Origin: Thermomicrobiales bacterium | GTDB taxonomy: Bacteria; Chloroflexota; Chloroflexia; Thermomicrobiales; UBA6265 | DNA: 64,000 nucleotides | Reading direction: 5' to 3' | NCBI GenBank assembly: GCA_019637585.1 | Contig: JAHBVL010000001.1 | Coordinates: forward strand, 620,001 to 684,000 | Shown: positions 26,230 to 35,541 of the stretch, in pieces | Position numbering within the stretch: the first letter of the stretch is position 1 | Layout of the letters: each line of letters starts with the position of its first letter | The notes under the pieces: model-generated | Told to the model about the DNA's origin: nothing | Seen by the model: the letters and a program-made list of their open reading frames with translations, nothing else | Databases searched by the model: none | Program-made: the position numbers and the translations under genes

Positions 26230-27138
26230 TTACGCTCCGCCCGGTGTGGGAAGCACTTGGCGAGATGAGCCTTCAACGTTGTTCGATCTGTCGCGAAAAG
26301 AAGCGGACACGAGCGGACAGAAGGCATTCGGCAGGCACATCGGAACCTGCCCGAGGGGGTGAGGAATGACGGAGACGTCGATGCCGAACACCTGCCCAAT
26401 TGCGGCGGGTGTCATGACTTCCAGCGGCGAGCCCTGAACGGCGATCTCCCCATCTCGCAGCATGATGATGTGATCGCTGAAAGCGGCGGCCTGATTGAGA
26501 TCGTGCAGCACCCAGCCAACGGTGATGCCCCGTTCGGCGTTCAAGCGGCGCACGAGCGAAAGGACCTCCAGCTGGTAGCGCACATCGAGGAAGGTGGTCG
26601 GCTCGTCCAGGAGGAGCACGCCGGATTCCTGCGCCAGCGCCAGCGCGATCCAGGCACGTTGCCGCTCGCCACCCGAGAGGGTGTCGACGGTTCGGTCCCG
26701 CAAGTCATTCAGACCGGTGACATCGATCGCCCACTCTATAACGTCACGGTCTTTTCGGCTGGGGGAGCGGAGCAATCCCTGATGCGGATACCGGCCGTAC
26801 CCGACCAGATCGACGACGGTGATGCCATTGGGAATCGATGACGACTGGGGCAGCATGGCCAGTTGCCGGGCGACTTCCCGCGTCGATTGCTGATGAATAT
26901 CCTGCCCGTTCAGCAAGACAGCGCCATGCGCCGGTTTCATCAACCGGGCGATCGAGCGGAGCAGGGTGCTCTTGCCGCAACCATTCGGGCCGGCAATCGC
27001 GGTGATCGCCCCTTCGGTGATCGACACTGTGAGGTCGTTGACAATCGTTCGCTCGCCGTAGACCAGGCGAAGATCGCGCGTATCGATGGCGGCGTTCGGT
27101 GCGGTGAGCGTGCTTGCCACAGTCTGGTTGTTTCCCAC
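26230..27138 (-). CDS. Ferric-siderophore ABC transporter ATPase (FhuC/FepC type)
   Basis: A 302-residue ATP-binding subunit. Walker A is GPNGCGKST near residues 50-58, the Q loop is in MLPQSS, the signature is LSGGERQR, Walker B is GVLLLDEPTTFLD, and the switch His is in VLHDLNQA. The C-terminal ~40 residues (after IPHPLG) are longer than usual and Ser/Pro-rich. The start is not well defined: GTG at 27138 is in frame but has no clear ribosome site. It is upstream of the operator, so it may have its own promoter while serving the permease/binding pair downstream. Confidence 0.92.
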   Translation of the reverse strand: MGNNQTVASTLTAPNAAIDTRDLRLVYGERTIVNDLTVSITEGAITAIAGPNGCGKSTLLRSIARLMKPAHGAVLLNGQDIHQQSTREVARQLAMLPQSSSIPNGITVVDLVGYGRYPHQGLLRSPSRKDRDVIEWAIDVTGLNDLRDRTVDTLSGGERQRAWIALALAQESGVLLLDEPTTFLDVRYQLEVLSLVRRLNAERGITVGWVLHDLNQAAAFSDHIIMLRDGEIAVQGSPLEVMTPAAIGQVFGIDVSVIPHPLGQVPMCLPNAFCPLVSASFRDRSNNVEGSSRQVLPTPGGA

Positions 27139-27316
27139 ATGAGTGGCCCGGGGCCGAAATTCCGACCTGATGCGTCGGCTTTGCGAGCATATCTATTCGC
27201 CGATCTGACTGTCAACCCGGTTCTGGCGAGAAGGGATCGGGTCTGTTCGGATGTTGGCGTATGCTGTCGCAACAGAATTTTCTCCGGCGGCAGGACCTTC
27301 ATATGAGGAGCAGGGC

Positions 27317-28348
27317 ATGAGCGAGAAGCGAGCGAAAGCGGCGGTGGTCGGGGTGGGGTTGATCGGCGAGCAGCATGCCGACGCCTACGCCAACTACCAC
27401 CGATCCGATCTGGTGGTGGTCCACGATCTCAACGCCGAACGGGCCCAGGCTGTGGCCGACCGACTCGGGTGCAAGGCGACCACCAATCTCGCCGACATCG
27501 CCAATTCGGATGTCGAGGTCGTGTCGGTGGCGACTCCAGACCATCTGCACTACGAAGCCACGATGGCCATGCTCGAGGCGGGCAAGCATGTCTGCGTCGA
27601 GAAACCGCTGGCGACTATTACGAAGGAAGCCGAGGGCATGGTCCGGCTGGCCGCTGAGAAGGGCGTCAAGCTGACCGTGAATCTCGGCAACCGCTGGAAC
27701 GATGGCTTCAAGAGCATCCGCGACAGTGTGCAATCGGGTGAAGTGGGCGATCCCGTCTTCGGGTACTGCCGGTGCAGCGACACGATCTGGGTGCCGACAA
27801 CGATGCTCTCCTGGGCTGGCAAATCTGGCCCGCAGTGGTTCCTTTTTGCCCACACCATGGATCTCTTCCGCTGGTTTTTGGGGCAGGAGCCGAAATCGGT
27901 CTACGCCGTGGGCACGAAGCGCGTCCTGGCCGCGAAAGGGATCGATTGTTTCGACGCGATTCAGGCGGTTGTCCAGTTCGAGAAGACGTTTGTCACCTTC
28001 GAGACCTCATGGATTCTGCCTGAGGCGTGGCCGGCGATCGTCGAGTTCGAACTGACGGTGAACGGCGACAAGGGCCGGCTTGGGTTTGACGGCATTCGGG
28101 GCGGCTTCGAACTCTCCAGCGATATCGTCGGCAAGCATATGTTCGCCCGGCCGTCGCTGTGGAACTACTTCAAGCTCCCCGACTCCTGGTGGGGCGCTCC
28201 GCGCAATCTGGTCGACGTGGTCCTCGATGGCGGCGATCCGACCATCGACGCCGCGGATGGTGTCGCCGTGACGGCTATGATCGAAGCGACCGAGCGCTCG
28301 ATCGCGGAAGGGCGGCCCGTGCAGATTTCGGAGCTGATTTCCGCCTGA
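27317..28348 (+). CDS. Gfo/Idh/MocA family oxidoreductase
   Basis: A 343-residue NAD(P)-dependent dehydrogenase. Rossmann motif VVGVGLIGEQHA at residues 10-21, catalytic EKPLA near residue 96, and AHTMDLFRWFLG with the H-x2-D-x2-R pattern. It is only distantly similar to the protein at 2648. The ATG at 27317 with AGGAG upstream is preferred over the more upstream in-frame start. The VOC protein begins 16 bases later, so the two are probably one transcript. Substrate unknown, probably a sugar or inositol derivative. Confidence 0.9.
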   Translation: MSEKRAKAAVVGVGLIGEQHADAYANYHRSDLVVVHDLNAERAQAVADRLGCKATTNLADIANSDVEVVSVATPDHLHYEATMAMLEAGKHVCVEKPLATITKEAEGMVRLAAEKGVKLTVNLGNRWNDGFKSIRDSVQSGEVGDPVFGYCRCSDTIWVPTTMLSWAGKSGPQWFLFAHTMDLFRWFLGQEPKSVYAVGTKRVLAAKGIDCFDAIQAVVQFEKTFVTFETSWILPEAWPAIVEFELTVNGDKGRLGFDGIRGGFELSSDIVGKHMFARPSLWNYFKLPDSWWGAPRNLVDVVLDGGDPTIDAADGVAVTAMIEATERSIAEGRPVQISELISA

Positions 28349-28364
28349 CGGCAAGGGCACGATC

Positions 28365-28796
28365 ATGCGACCGCATATCTCGGTACTGACGATTGGCGTC
28401 GAAGATCTCGAACGGTCGCTGCTCTTCTACCGGGATGGTTTGGGGTTGCCGGCATCGGACATCCAGGGGGATGATCTGGAGTTTGGCGCGGTCGTCTTTA
28501 TCGAGTTGCAGAGCGGGTTAGCCCTGGCGCTCTGGCCCCGAACCAGCATTGCGCATGACAGCGGGATGCCGCTGAGCGGCGCCAGCCCGACCGACTTCAC
28601 CATCGGTCACAACGTCGGCTCGCCAAACGAGGTCGACGCGGTGATGTCTCAGGCAGAACGGGCGGGCGCTACCGTCGTCAAACAGCCCAAAGAGACTTTC
28701 TGGGGAGGGTACGCCGGGTATTTCCAGGATCTAGACGGTCACCTCTGGGAGATCGTCTGGAACCCGGACGGATTGCCTCCGGACGACGCAACATAG
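28365..28796 (+). CDS. VOC-family (glyoxalase-like) protein
   Basis: A 143-residue protein with two beta-alpha-beta3 modules of the vicinal-oxygen-chelate fold. The N-terminal segment ISVLTIGVEDLERSLLFYRDGLGL and the C-terminal GYAGYFQDLDGHLWEIVWNP are typical; the latter supplies a metal-ligand glutamate. Such proteins isomerise or cleave small metabolites, or bind them. Pairing with the oxidoreductase gene upstream suggests action on its product. The reaction cannot be deduced. Confidence 0.88.
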   Translation: MRPHISVLTIGVEDLERSLLFYRDGLGLPASDIQGDDLEFGAVVFIELQSGLALALWPRTSIAHDSGMPLSGASPTDFTIGHNVGSPNEVDAVMSQAERAGATVVKQPKETFWGGYAGYFQDLDGHLWEIVWNPDGLPPDDAT

Positions 28797-29024
28797 CGCC
28801 CTCCTCGTCCCCAGGGATGATGTTCGGAAGCCAGCATGGCCGACGCATTGGTGGCTTCGGACAATCGGCGCTGGTGATGCGAGGGGACTGGCACAGTGAC
28901 CTCCCCTGCGGGCCATTGGGGAGAGAAGATCGTCCCAGTGAGCGATTAAGCTTGGACTCTGCACAGTATCTGCGGGCACCCTTCGTCCCGGTTGCTCGTT
29001 GTGGCATAACACCGAAGGTTTTCG

Positions 29025-31406
29025 ATGGATACGGATGAGATCAAACGATCCGCGGCGACCTCTGCCAGTCAGCGCTTGCCGGGGCCGATCCATATGCCGT
29101 TGATTGGTCGAAGCAGGGATACGGACGCGCTTGTCGCTCTGCTGGTCAACGGACGGCACCCTGTCGTCACGCTGACAGGTCCCGGTGGGGTGGGCAAGAC
29201 GACGCTCGCCGTGGAAGTGGCGGAACAAGCTCGTTCGGTTCTCGGTAATCGCCTGATGCTCGCGCATCTGGCCTCGTTGCGTGAACCCGACCATCTCCTC
29301 TTCGAGCTTTCCCACCAGCTTGGATTGACCGAGCACCACGATGCCAGCGTGTTCGATCTGCTGGCCGGGTTTCTTGCGGCGACTGACACCTTGTTGCTGC
29401 TCGACAACATGGAACAGCTCGTCGATGCCAGTCCGGATATCGCCCGCCTGAGCGCGGCTGTGCCCGGTCTGCGTCTGCTGATCACCAGCCGGGAAGCGCT
29501 GAACATTCGTCACGAGCGGGTCTATCCCGTCGGCACGCTGCCGGTCGACGAGCGGGATGGGGGTGGACAGGCTCCAGCGGTTGAGCTCTTTCTGAGCTAT
29601 GCGGCCAGAGCGGGCGCTCACTACGCGCCGGGCGAGCAGGATGTCCGGGAGATCGAGACGATCTGCCGGAAACTGGACGGGTTGCCACTGGCCATCGAAC
29701 TCGCCGCATCCTGGACGCGAGTCATGTCGCCAGCGGCGATCGGCGCTCTGCTCGACCGGCAAGTCGGTTCGCTCCGGTCGCCGATGCGAGACATCCCCGA
29801 CCGTCACCGCACGTTGCAGGCGGCGATTTCCTGGAGCTATGACCTGCTGGATGCGGAGGAGCAGCGATTCTTCCGGGCTGTCTCTACCTTCAATGGTCCG
29901 TTCAGCAGCGACGCCGCAGCAGCAGTGTTCGGTGTGCCTGCTGGCTCCATCGATGTCCTTCACCAAATCGCGACGCTCATCAGCAAGAACATGCTGCGGT
30001 CGGTTCCGCATGCGGATGACACCGAGGAACGGTATGAGCTTCTGGAAACGATCCGGGCGTTCGGGCGCGAAGAAGCAGTGCGCCTCGGCGAGTCAAAGAC
30101 GTTCGGGGAACGGCATGCGCGCTATGAGCTCGATTTCCTCGAACGATCGGTGGAGAGATTGCTCAGCCCGGAGCGAATCGCCGCACTGGAGCATCTGGAC
30201 CGGGAGTACCCAAACATCCGGTCGGCATTGAGCTGGTTCATCGAAGAGGGGGATGCGCGGCATGCCCACCAGGTGCTGGCCATTATCTGGCGGTACTGGG
30301 AGCCCCGGGGGCTTCTCCACGAAGGGATGTCCTGGGCGGATGCGGTTCTGTCGATGCCGCAACAGGTCGATCCGGAAACGCGTGGCTGGGCTCTCTATGG
30401 CGCGGTGGTGATGCCATTGAGAACGGGCGAGTACGATCTGATGCTCCGCCTGGTGAATGAGTGCATGGAAGCATTCGAATCATCGGGAAATCAGCGTGGG
30501 TATGCGTTCGCGCTCAATGCCAGGGGCGTTTACGAACACGATCAGGGAGCGTACGACCGGGCCGCAGCCATCCACAGCCAGGCGCTCGACATCAGAAAAG
30601 CGCTCGACGAGCCCCAGCATCTGATCGAGACGTCGACGGTGAATCTGGCGTTTTCCCTTCTCAAAGCAGGCCGGCTCGATGAGGCGCAGGCGCTCTATCA
30701 GGAAGCGCTGGAGCTGGAGTCGGCGAAGGGAATCGTTCATGGCCTGGCCTACGCGTTGAATGGGCTTGGTCTGATTGCGGAAGAGCGAAACGACCTGGAC
30801 GGCGCGCGCGATTACCACGAACGGGCTATCGAACATCGGAAAGGTGACGATGGCGGCGCATTGGCGGTCTCGCTGATCAATCTGGCCAGAGTTCTGGGCA
30901 AACAGGACAACGATCGAGCGTCGCTGCAGCGCTATTGTGCAGCGCTGGATCTCTGCAAAAGCCGCGGTGAAACCCCCGGCGTACTTGAAGTGCTCGAAGG
31001 CATCGCCGAGCTCCTGGCCAGGCGGGGTGATTCCCAGAACGCGGGCAGACTGGTTGCCACCGTGCGAACAGAGGGGGAGCGGTTCTCGTTTCCGCGCGGG
31101 TCCATTCCTGGGCTGGATGAGAACCTGCCGCCGATGACGATCGATGAAGCGGTTGGGTTGGTGCGAGAGCTCGAGCTTGCTCCTTCCATTGTTACCGAAT
31201 CGCCGGTCCAGAATCATGGGTTGACAGCTAGAGAACGGGAGATTCTTCACCTGATCTGCGCCGGCAAAACCGATCAGGAGATCGCCGACGAGCTCTTCAT
31301 TGCCAGGTCGACCGCAAGCCGCCACGTGGCCAATATTTTCCAGAAGGCCGGCGTCAATTCCCGGACGGCCGCCGCTGCGTGGGCACTGCAGCACGGCTTG
31401 GGTTGA
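29025..31406 (+). CDS. STAND-type ATPase LuxR-family transcriptional regulator
   Basis: A 793-residue regulator. Residues ~25-330 form an NB-ARC/STAND NTPase with Walker A GPGGVGKTT (52-60), Walker B TLLLLDNME and an LDGLPLAIELAA motif. Residues ~330-700 are TPR-like helical repeats that sense a ligand or partner. The last ~65 residues are a LuxR/FixJ-type HTH (LTAREREILHLICAGKTDQEIADELFI). Ligand-driven ATP exchange would allow dimerisation and DNA binding. The target is unknown; the next gene in the same direction, 286 bases on, is the SpaA-sortase protein, a natural candidate. Start ATG at 29025. Confidence 0.93.
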   Translation: MDTDEIKRSAATSASQRLPGPIHMPLIGRSRDTDALVALLVNGRHPVVTLTGPGGVGKTTLAVEVAEQARSVLGNRLMLAHLASLREPDHLLFELSHQLGLTEHHDASVFDLLAGFLAATDTLLLLDNMEQLVDASPDIARLSAAVPGLRLLITSREALNIRHERVYPVGTLPVDERDGGGQAPAVELFLSYAARAGAHYAPGEQDVREIETICRKLDGLPLAIELAASWTRVMSPAAIGALLDRQVGSLRSPMRDIPDRHRTLQAAISWSYDLLDAEEQRFFRAVSTFNGPFSSDAAAAVFGVPAGSIDVLHQIATLISKNMLRSVPHADDTEERYELLETIRAFGREEAVRLGESKTFGERHARYELDFLERSVERLLSPERIAALEHLDREYPNIRSALSWFIEEGDARHAHQVLAIIWRYWEPRGLLHEGMSWADAVLSMPQQVDPETRGWALYGAVVMPLRTGEYDLMLRLVNECMEAFESSGNQRGYAFALNARGVYEHDQGAYDRAAAIHSQALDIRKALDEPQHLIETSTVNLAFSLLKAGRLDEAQALYQEALELESAKGIVHGLAYALNGLGLIAEERNDLDGARDYHERAIEHRKGDDGGALAVSLINLARVLGKQDNDRASLQRYCAALDLCKSRGETPGVLEVLEGIAELLARRGDSQNAGRLVATVRTEGERFSFPRGSIPGLDENLPPMTIDEAVGLVRELELAPSIVTESPVQNHGLTAREREILHLICAGKTDQEIADELFIARSTASRHVANIFQKAGVNSRTAAAAWALQHGLG

Positions 31407-31692
31407 TCGACGCTCCCGAGGCAATCATCACCGCATTCCGGCCAAAGGGAAGAGGGGGAGTTTCTCTGCTGGGTCCCGGCGTCGCCGTTGATCCCGGCGG
31501 CGGCTATGTAGCCACTATGTAGATGTGCATGCCAGTGATTTGCATAGTCCTGCGGATGTTCCCTGACTCGATTCAGGAGAGGATGACATGGCGCCCGAAT
31601 CGAAACGGGCACGGCAGGCGAAAGGGGGAGGAGAAGATCAACGAAGCGTTGTTTGATGCACTGGTAATGGATTCACGTTAAGAGGGGAACAC
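31407..31692. other. Leader region upstream of the SpaA-sortase gene
   Basis: A 286-base gap. It contains a direct repeat CTATGTAG-cca-CTATGTAG (about 31505-31523), a short open frame with a strong ribosome site, and AAAGGGGGAGGAGAA. I see no factor-independent terminator behind the regulator gene. Confidence 0.5.
31588..31656 (+). CDS. Possible 22-residue leader peptide
   Basis: ATG at 31588 has a near-perfect AGGAGAGG (31575-31582) five bases upstream. The frame encodes 22 mostly basic and polar residues (MAPESKRARQAK...) and stops 36 bases before the SpaA-sortase start. It may be a translated leader that affects the next gene, or a chance match in purine-rich DNA. Confidence 0.3.
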   Translation: MAPESKRARQAKGGGEDQRSVV

Positions 31693-34467
31693 TTGAGTAT
31701 GAAGATCATACGCCGGAGCCGCAGCGCGGCTCCCTTGATGCATATCCTGGTTCTTGGGGCCATCTTCCTGGCGATAACGGCAAATCTGGCCCCAGTTGCC
31801 GGCGGCGACGTTCGTGCCGAATCGACCGCCGATGCGCTGACCGAAGCCGTTTCCGAAACACTGACTGAGGGCGAACCAGAAATCGCCGCGACCACCGGGC
31901 TGGACATTCAGGCCACGGGCGGACCGGCTTACGTGACGGTCCACACCTACCTCTGCGATGGCAGTGGGGATTGGGCCGGTCAGTCCTACACGACGCTGCG
32001 GGACAGCTGCGCGTCGGTGCAGGATGTCGCGTTCACGTTGACCAGTACCGCGCCGGATGGCGCAGTCACCCTCGATGAAACCGCCGTGTCCGATGGCGAT
32101 GGCCTCGCATTCTGGTCTGTCGACGCTCCGAGCATGGCAACGATCGCCGAGCTATTGCCTCCTGGATATGGCGACCCGATGGTCTTTTGCGGTTTGGCCA
32201 CCGGTATGAACCTCTCCCAGACGGGTTCGGCGGGCGGCATTGTCTCTCTCGCGCTGGCGTTCGATGAGCAGTACTACTGCGACTGGTTCAACGTCATGGG
32301 CACTGGAGCCGCAGGGGAGGGCGAGGATGAAGGCGAAGAACGATCGGTGTCGATCCTCAAGCTGATCTGCCTCCCGGAGAGCGGGCAACAGACCCTCCTG
32401 ACGAACGCTCAATCCGGTACCTCCAACCTGGGTCCACGCCAGGGGGATCCCAATGATCCGTCAGGCGACATGCTCTGTACCGAGTTCGAAACCGAAATCG
32501 GATCCGGGTTCACCTTCGACGCAACAGTCGACGGTCAGCCGCTCGAGTCGAAAACGACCGACGACACCGGCTACGCGGGCTGGACTGGCATGCCAGAGGG
32601 AGAGATGGTCATCAGCGAACAGATTCCGGATGGCTATGGCACCCCCTATTTCTATTGCCATGGCGGGCGGGCGCCGATTGTCAATGGATTCACCAATTCA
32701 GCAACTCTGCCGATCATCGGGAAGACCCGGATCGAATGCGTGGTGGTGAATGTTCCGGAAACGGAGGGTGGTTACGCCGACGTCGTGATCTACAAGTGGG
32801 TCTGCGAAACCTACCCGGATCCCGTAGTCGTCAAGATCCCGTCCGAGCTCGAAAGCGAAGGCTGCTTCCTCGTGGAAGGCGTCGATTTCGACATCACCTA
32901 CGGCGAACCGGACGAAATGGTGACGGGCACCACCGACGGTACAGGAACGGTCGAGTGGGGCGGTATCGCGGCCGGAGACATCGCCATCGAGGAGCGGGTG
33001 CCGCCCGGGTACGGTGAGCCGGTCATCTATTGCGAGAGCGAACTGCCGACGGGATCGGGGCAGTCTCCGGAGCACGATCCGGTCTATGGCGCTGCGCTGA
33101 CGGCCATGCTCTCCGACGGCGAGGTGCTGGTCTGCCACTGGATCAATGTGCCGAGCGACGATGCTTCCATCATCATCTACAAGTACACCTGTCCGGACGG
33201 GTATGACCTCTGGGCGGATGGCGCAGATCCGGTTTACGAATGCGCCGAACTGACCGATGGTGTCGAGTTCACCATTCGCGGTGATGCGATCGATGAAATC
33301 TCGGTGACGGGATCGGCCGGGACTGGCGCGGTCGCCTGGAACGATCTGGCACCGGGTGGATACGCCATCGAGGAAACGCCGCCGCCCGGCAATGCCAGCG
33401 CGTTCGTGCTCTCCTGCGAGGGCGGAACCGTGCCAATGATCCAGAATGTGCCGCTCTCCACTGGCTACGATCTGTGGATCGAAGCGATGCCGGGCGATCA
33501 CATCGTTTGCTACTGGTACAACGTTCCCGAGCCCGACTGGGGCTCCGTGACGGTGATCAAATACGCCTGCGCGACCGAGCACTTTGTCAATTCTCACGAC
33601 TGCCAGATCTATGAAGACGGTGTGCAATTCCAGCTCTTCCACTGGACCGGTTCGCAGGCAAGCGTGACCGGGTCGGGCGTCACCAACAGCGCCGGGGTCG
33701 TGACCTTCGGTGGGCTCGAGGCAGGGTGGTATGAGCTGGATGAGATCGGGGCTGAATGGTGTTACGCGGAAGCCAGCCGCTCGACCAGCGAGGGATATCT
33801 CGACGTTCTGGCAGGGAAGAAAACGACGGTCTGGGTCTACAACTGCGGTGTCGACATTCCAAAGAAGCCAGTGGTCACATACCCGAACACCGGGGTGGGG
33901 CCGAGCGCAGCAGTGGTGATGCCCTCGGCAGCACCGGTAAGTGAACAGGGAGCGCATCTGGCGCTCCCGCACAACCGGATCGCCGGGATTCTGGACAGCC
34001 GCATCGCGCTCAGCATGGCCGGTGGATCGCGACCGGCGGCGATTTCCATCGACTCGATCGGGCTCTCAGCGGAAATCGAAGTGCTGGAGATCGTCGATGG
34101 CGCGTTCCAGGAACCCACCTCTGCGGACAGGGTCGCCTGGTACAAGGAAACCGGCCGCCCGGGGATGGTGGGAAACATGATCCTCGCCGGTCATCTCAAC
34201 TACTGGGGTGATCCGGAAGGGGTCTTCTTCGCGCTCGATCAGGTGCAGGAGGGCGAGCTTGTCGAGATCGTCGATCCTCTGGGAGGCACTCATCAGTACA
34301 AAGTGACGGCGGTCGAACTCCTCGATGCGACGAGCGATACGCTGCAAGCGATTGCCGCGGACAGCGATGCATCGACCCTGACGCTGATCACCTGTGGCGG
34401 TCAATGGGACGGAGGGTCTCAGACCTATCTGCAGCGAACGGTCGTGAAAGCTGAGCTTGTCAGGTAG
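31693..34467 (+). CDS. Secreted SpaA-like multidomain protein fused to a C-terminal sortase
   Basis: A 924-residue exported protein. TTG at 31693 or ATG at 31699 can start it. A signal sequence spans about residues 10-45. Five SpaA/prealbumin-like domains follow (about 79-195, 218-355, 362-487, 492-612, 617-718). Each begins with a strand ending in Cys (IYKWVC, IYKYTC, VIKYAC), has a second Cys before the next strand, a GYxEPxxP-type turn, and most end C-x-W-x-NVP. Then comes YPNTG at 730-734, resembling a sorting motif. Residues ~755-924 are a sortase domain with catalytic H834 (AGHLNYWG), C901 (LITC) and R915. It is probably a class E/F type enzyme acting outside the membrane. No hydrophobic anchor follows YPNTG. 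Confidence 0.88.
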   Translation: MSMKIIRRSRSAAPLMHILVLGAIFLAITANLAPVAGGDVRAESTADALTEAVSETLTEGEPEIAATTGLDIQATGGPAYVTVHTYLCDGSGDWAGQSYTTLRDSCASVQDVAFTLTSTAPDGAVTLDETAVSDGDGLAFWSVDAPSMATIAELLPPGYGDPMVFCGLATGMNLSQTGSAGGIVSLALAFDEQYYCDWFNVMGTGAAGEGEDEGEERSVSILKLICLPESGQQTLLTNAQSGTSNLGPRQGDPNDPSGDMLCTEFETEIGSGFTFDATVDGQPLESKTTDDTGYAGWTGMPEGEMVISEQIPDGYGTPYFYCHGGRAPIVNGFTNSATLPIIGKTRIECVVVNVPETEGGYADVVIYKWVCETYPDPVVVKIPSELESEGCFLVEGVDFDITYGEPDEMVTGTTDGTGTVEWGGIAAGDIAIEERVPPGYGEPVIYCESELPTGSGQSPEHDPVYGAALTAMLSDGEVLVCHWINVPSDDASIIIYKYTCPDGYDLWADGADPVYECAELTDGVEFTIRGDAIDEISVTGSAGTGAVAWNDLAPGGYAIEETPPPGNASAFVLSCEGGTVPMIQNVPLSTGYDLWIEAMPGDHIVCYWYNVPEPDWGSVTVIKYACATEHFVNSHDCQIYEDGVQFQLFHWTGSQASVTGSGVTNSAGVVTFGGLEAGWYELDEIGAEWCYAEASRSTSEGYLDVLAGKKTTVWVYNCGVDIPKKPVVTYPNTGVGPSAAVVMPSAAPVSEQGAHLALPHNRIAGILDSRIALSMAGGSRPAAISIDSIGLSAEIEVLEIVDGAFQEPTSADRVAWYKETGRPGMVGNMILAGHLNYWGDPEGVFFALDQVQEGELVEIVDPLGGTHQYKVTAVELLDATSDTLQAIAADSDASTLTLITCGGQWDGGSQTYLQRTVVKAELVR

Positions 34468-34487
34468 ACGGTCACTCTGACGAAACG

Positions 34488-34519
34488 CGAGAGCCGGAGC
34501 GATATCGTTCCGGCTCTCG
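34488..34519 (+). terminator. Strong hairpin after the sortase gene
   Basis: Two 16-base arms (34488-34503 and 34504-34519) with one G-T pair, 20 bases after the stop. The 3' side is not T-rich, so it may terminate transcription or protect the mRNA end. Confidence 0.65.
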
Positions 34520-34592
34520 TGTTCGCGTCAAGATCAAGATAGTTGCGCGAGGATGGATTTCTTGCAGTGTATTTTGGCTGACTGCCGCATGG

Positions 34593-35234
34593 CTATGAGC
34601 AGTCGCCGGTCTTTGTCGCAGCTTCGATATCGGGAACAGGGAGATTCTCCTGTGAATTTGCCGCCCGGAACAGGATCTGCCCGTCGTCATCGATGATCAG
34701 CACGCCGCACTTTGTGATTTGTTCGTCACCCTCTTCCACCGCCATCAACCGGTTGCCTTCTGTGATCGGAGCAGGATCGGCCAGCACGGCAGTCTTGATC
34801 GCCCAGCTCGCGGACAAGACCGCGAGGACGATCGCAAGTATCGAAAGCCCCAGCGCCACTTGTTTCCAGGTGGTCTGACTTGAGAAGTGAGACCTAATCT
34901 TGGTGGTTTCAGCTTCGGCGAGCAACTCCACGCTCGGAGGCTCATTCCACACTCCGTTGGCGACTGTTGCGATGGCTGTTCCGAGGATGGCAAACAGCAG
35001 GGCCGCCAGGCCGGTGTCCACGACAGTCTTCTGGTCGTCGTGAGAGAGAGACGTGATCGAACCGGCGTCAAAGGAGAGCCCGAGAACCGATGTGATTCCG
35101 AGAATCCCGGTAATCGCACCCGCCCATGCCGCCAAGGCCTTCAGTGTTGAACTTGTCTGCTCTCGGGCGGCAATACCGGTGCTGAACTGCAACTGGGCCC
35201 GTCCAATTTGGGCTTCGGTCGGTTCGTGTGCCAT
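34593..35234 (-). CDS. Hypothetical membrane protein
   Basis: Unrecognised 213-residue protein. A hydrophilic N-terminus (QLQFSTGIAAREQTSSTLK) precedes helices near residues 33-55 and 70-95, a soluble loop (SVELLAEAETTKIRSHF), another helix near 125-148, and a C-terminal acidic domain with KCGVLIIDDDGQILF. The order suggests a sensor or scaffold in the membrane, but no family was recognised. It lies between, and opposite in strand to, the two sortase-related genes. Confidence 0.7.
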   Translation of the reverse strand: MAHEPTEAQIGRAQLQFSTGIAAREQTSSTLKALAAWAGAITGILGITSVLGLSFDAGSITSLSHDDQKTVVDTGLAALLFAILGTAIATVANGVWNEPPSVELLAEAETTKIRSHFSSQTTWKQVALGLSILAIVLAVLSASWAIKTAVLADPAPITEGNRLMAVEEGDEQITKCGVLIIDDDGQILFRAANSQENLPVPDIEAATKTGDCS

Positions 35235-35541
35235 TTGTGGATCCTTTCGGCTAGAACGGGCAGTTCGACAGTTTGGTTTTGACTACCGTAGTGGGAGCAC
35301 TGTCATGATGCTGTGCTCTGCGACACACTCCGGCGGCATATCTATTCCCCACCCTTGAAGTGGGATGCAGTGACTCGGGTCTTCCGGCAGAGCGCCGGAG
35401 CCTACGTCTTTGGCACAGCAGCCGGTGGTCAGAACGATCCCGTCCCATCCGTGATAGAGTGACTTCGGTTTACAGACTCATCTTGATACTTGCGCAGTGC
35501 CCGGATTGCTTCGACATTCCTTGGTGGGAGGGCTCTGGTTC
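35235..35541. other. Intergenic region with one REP
   Basis: A 307-base gap. A reverse-oriented GTAG-headed REP lies at 35382-35404 (GCCGG arms, ending CTAC). The rest holds no gene that I can support; GGGAGGG at 35526-35532 is the ribosome site of the next gene. Confidence 0.65.
35382..35404 (-). repeat. GTAG-headed REP palindrome
   Basis: TTCCGGC-AGAGC-GCCGGAG followed by CCTAC; same sub-type as the copies at 20542 and 20752. Confidence 0.8.

Noticed and set aside
27139-27316. Riboswitch or second iron operator upstream of the ATPase gene
   Set aside because: No palindrome like 26144-26168 and no recognisable riboswitch core was found in this gap.
32698-33972. Minus-strand frame of over 400 codons opposite the SpaA-sortase gene
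   Set aside because: Low-complexity His/Arg/Asp composition typical of antisense frames; no start context.
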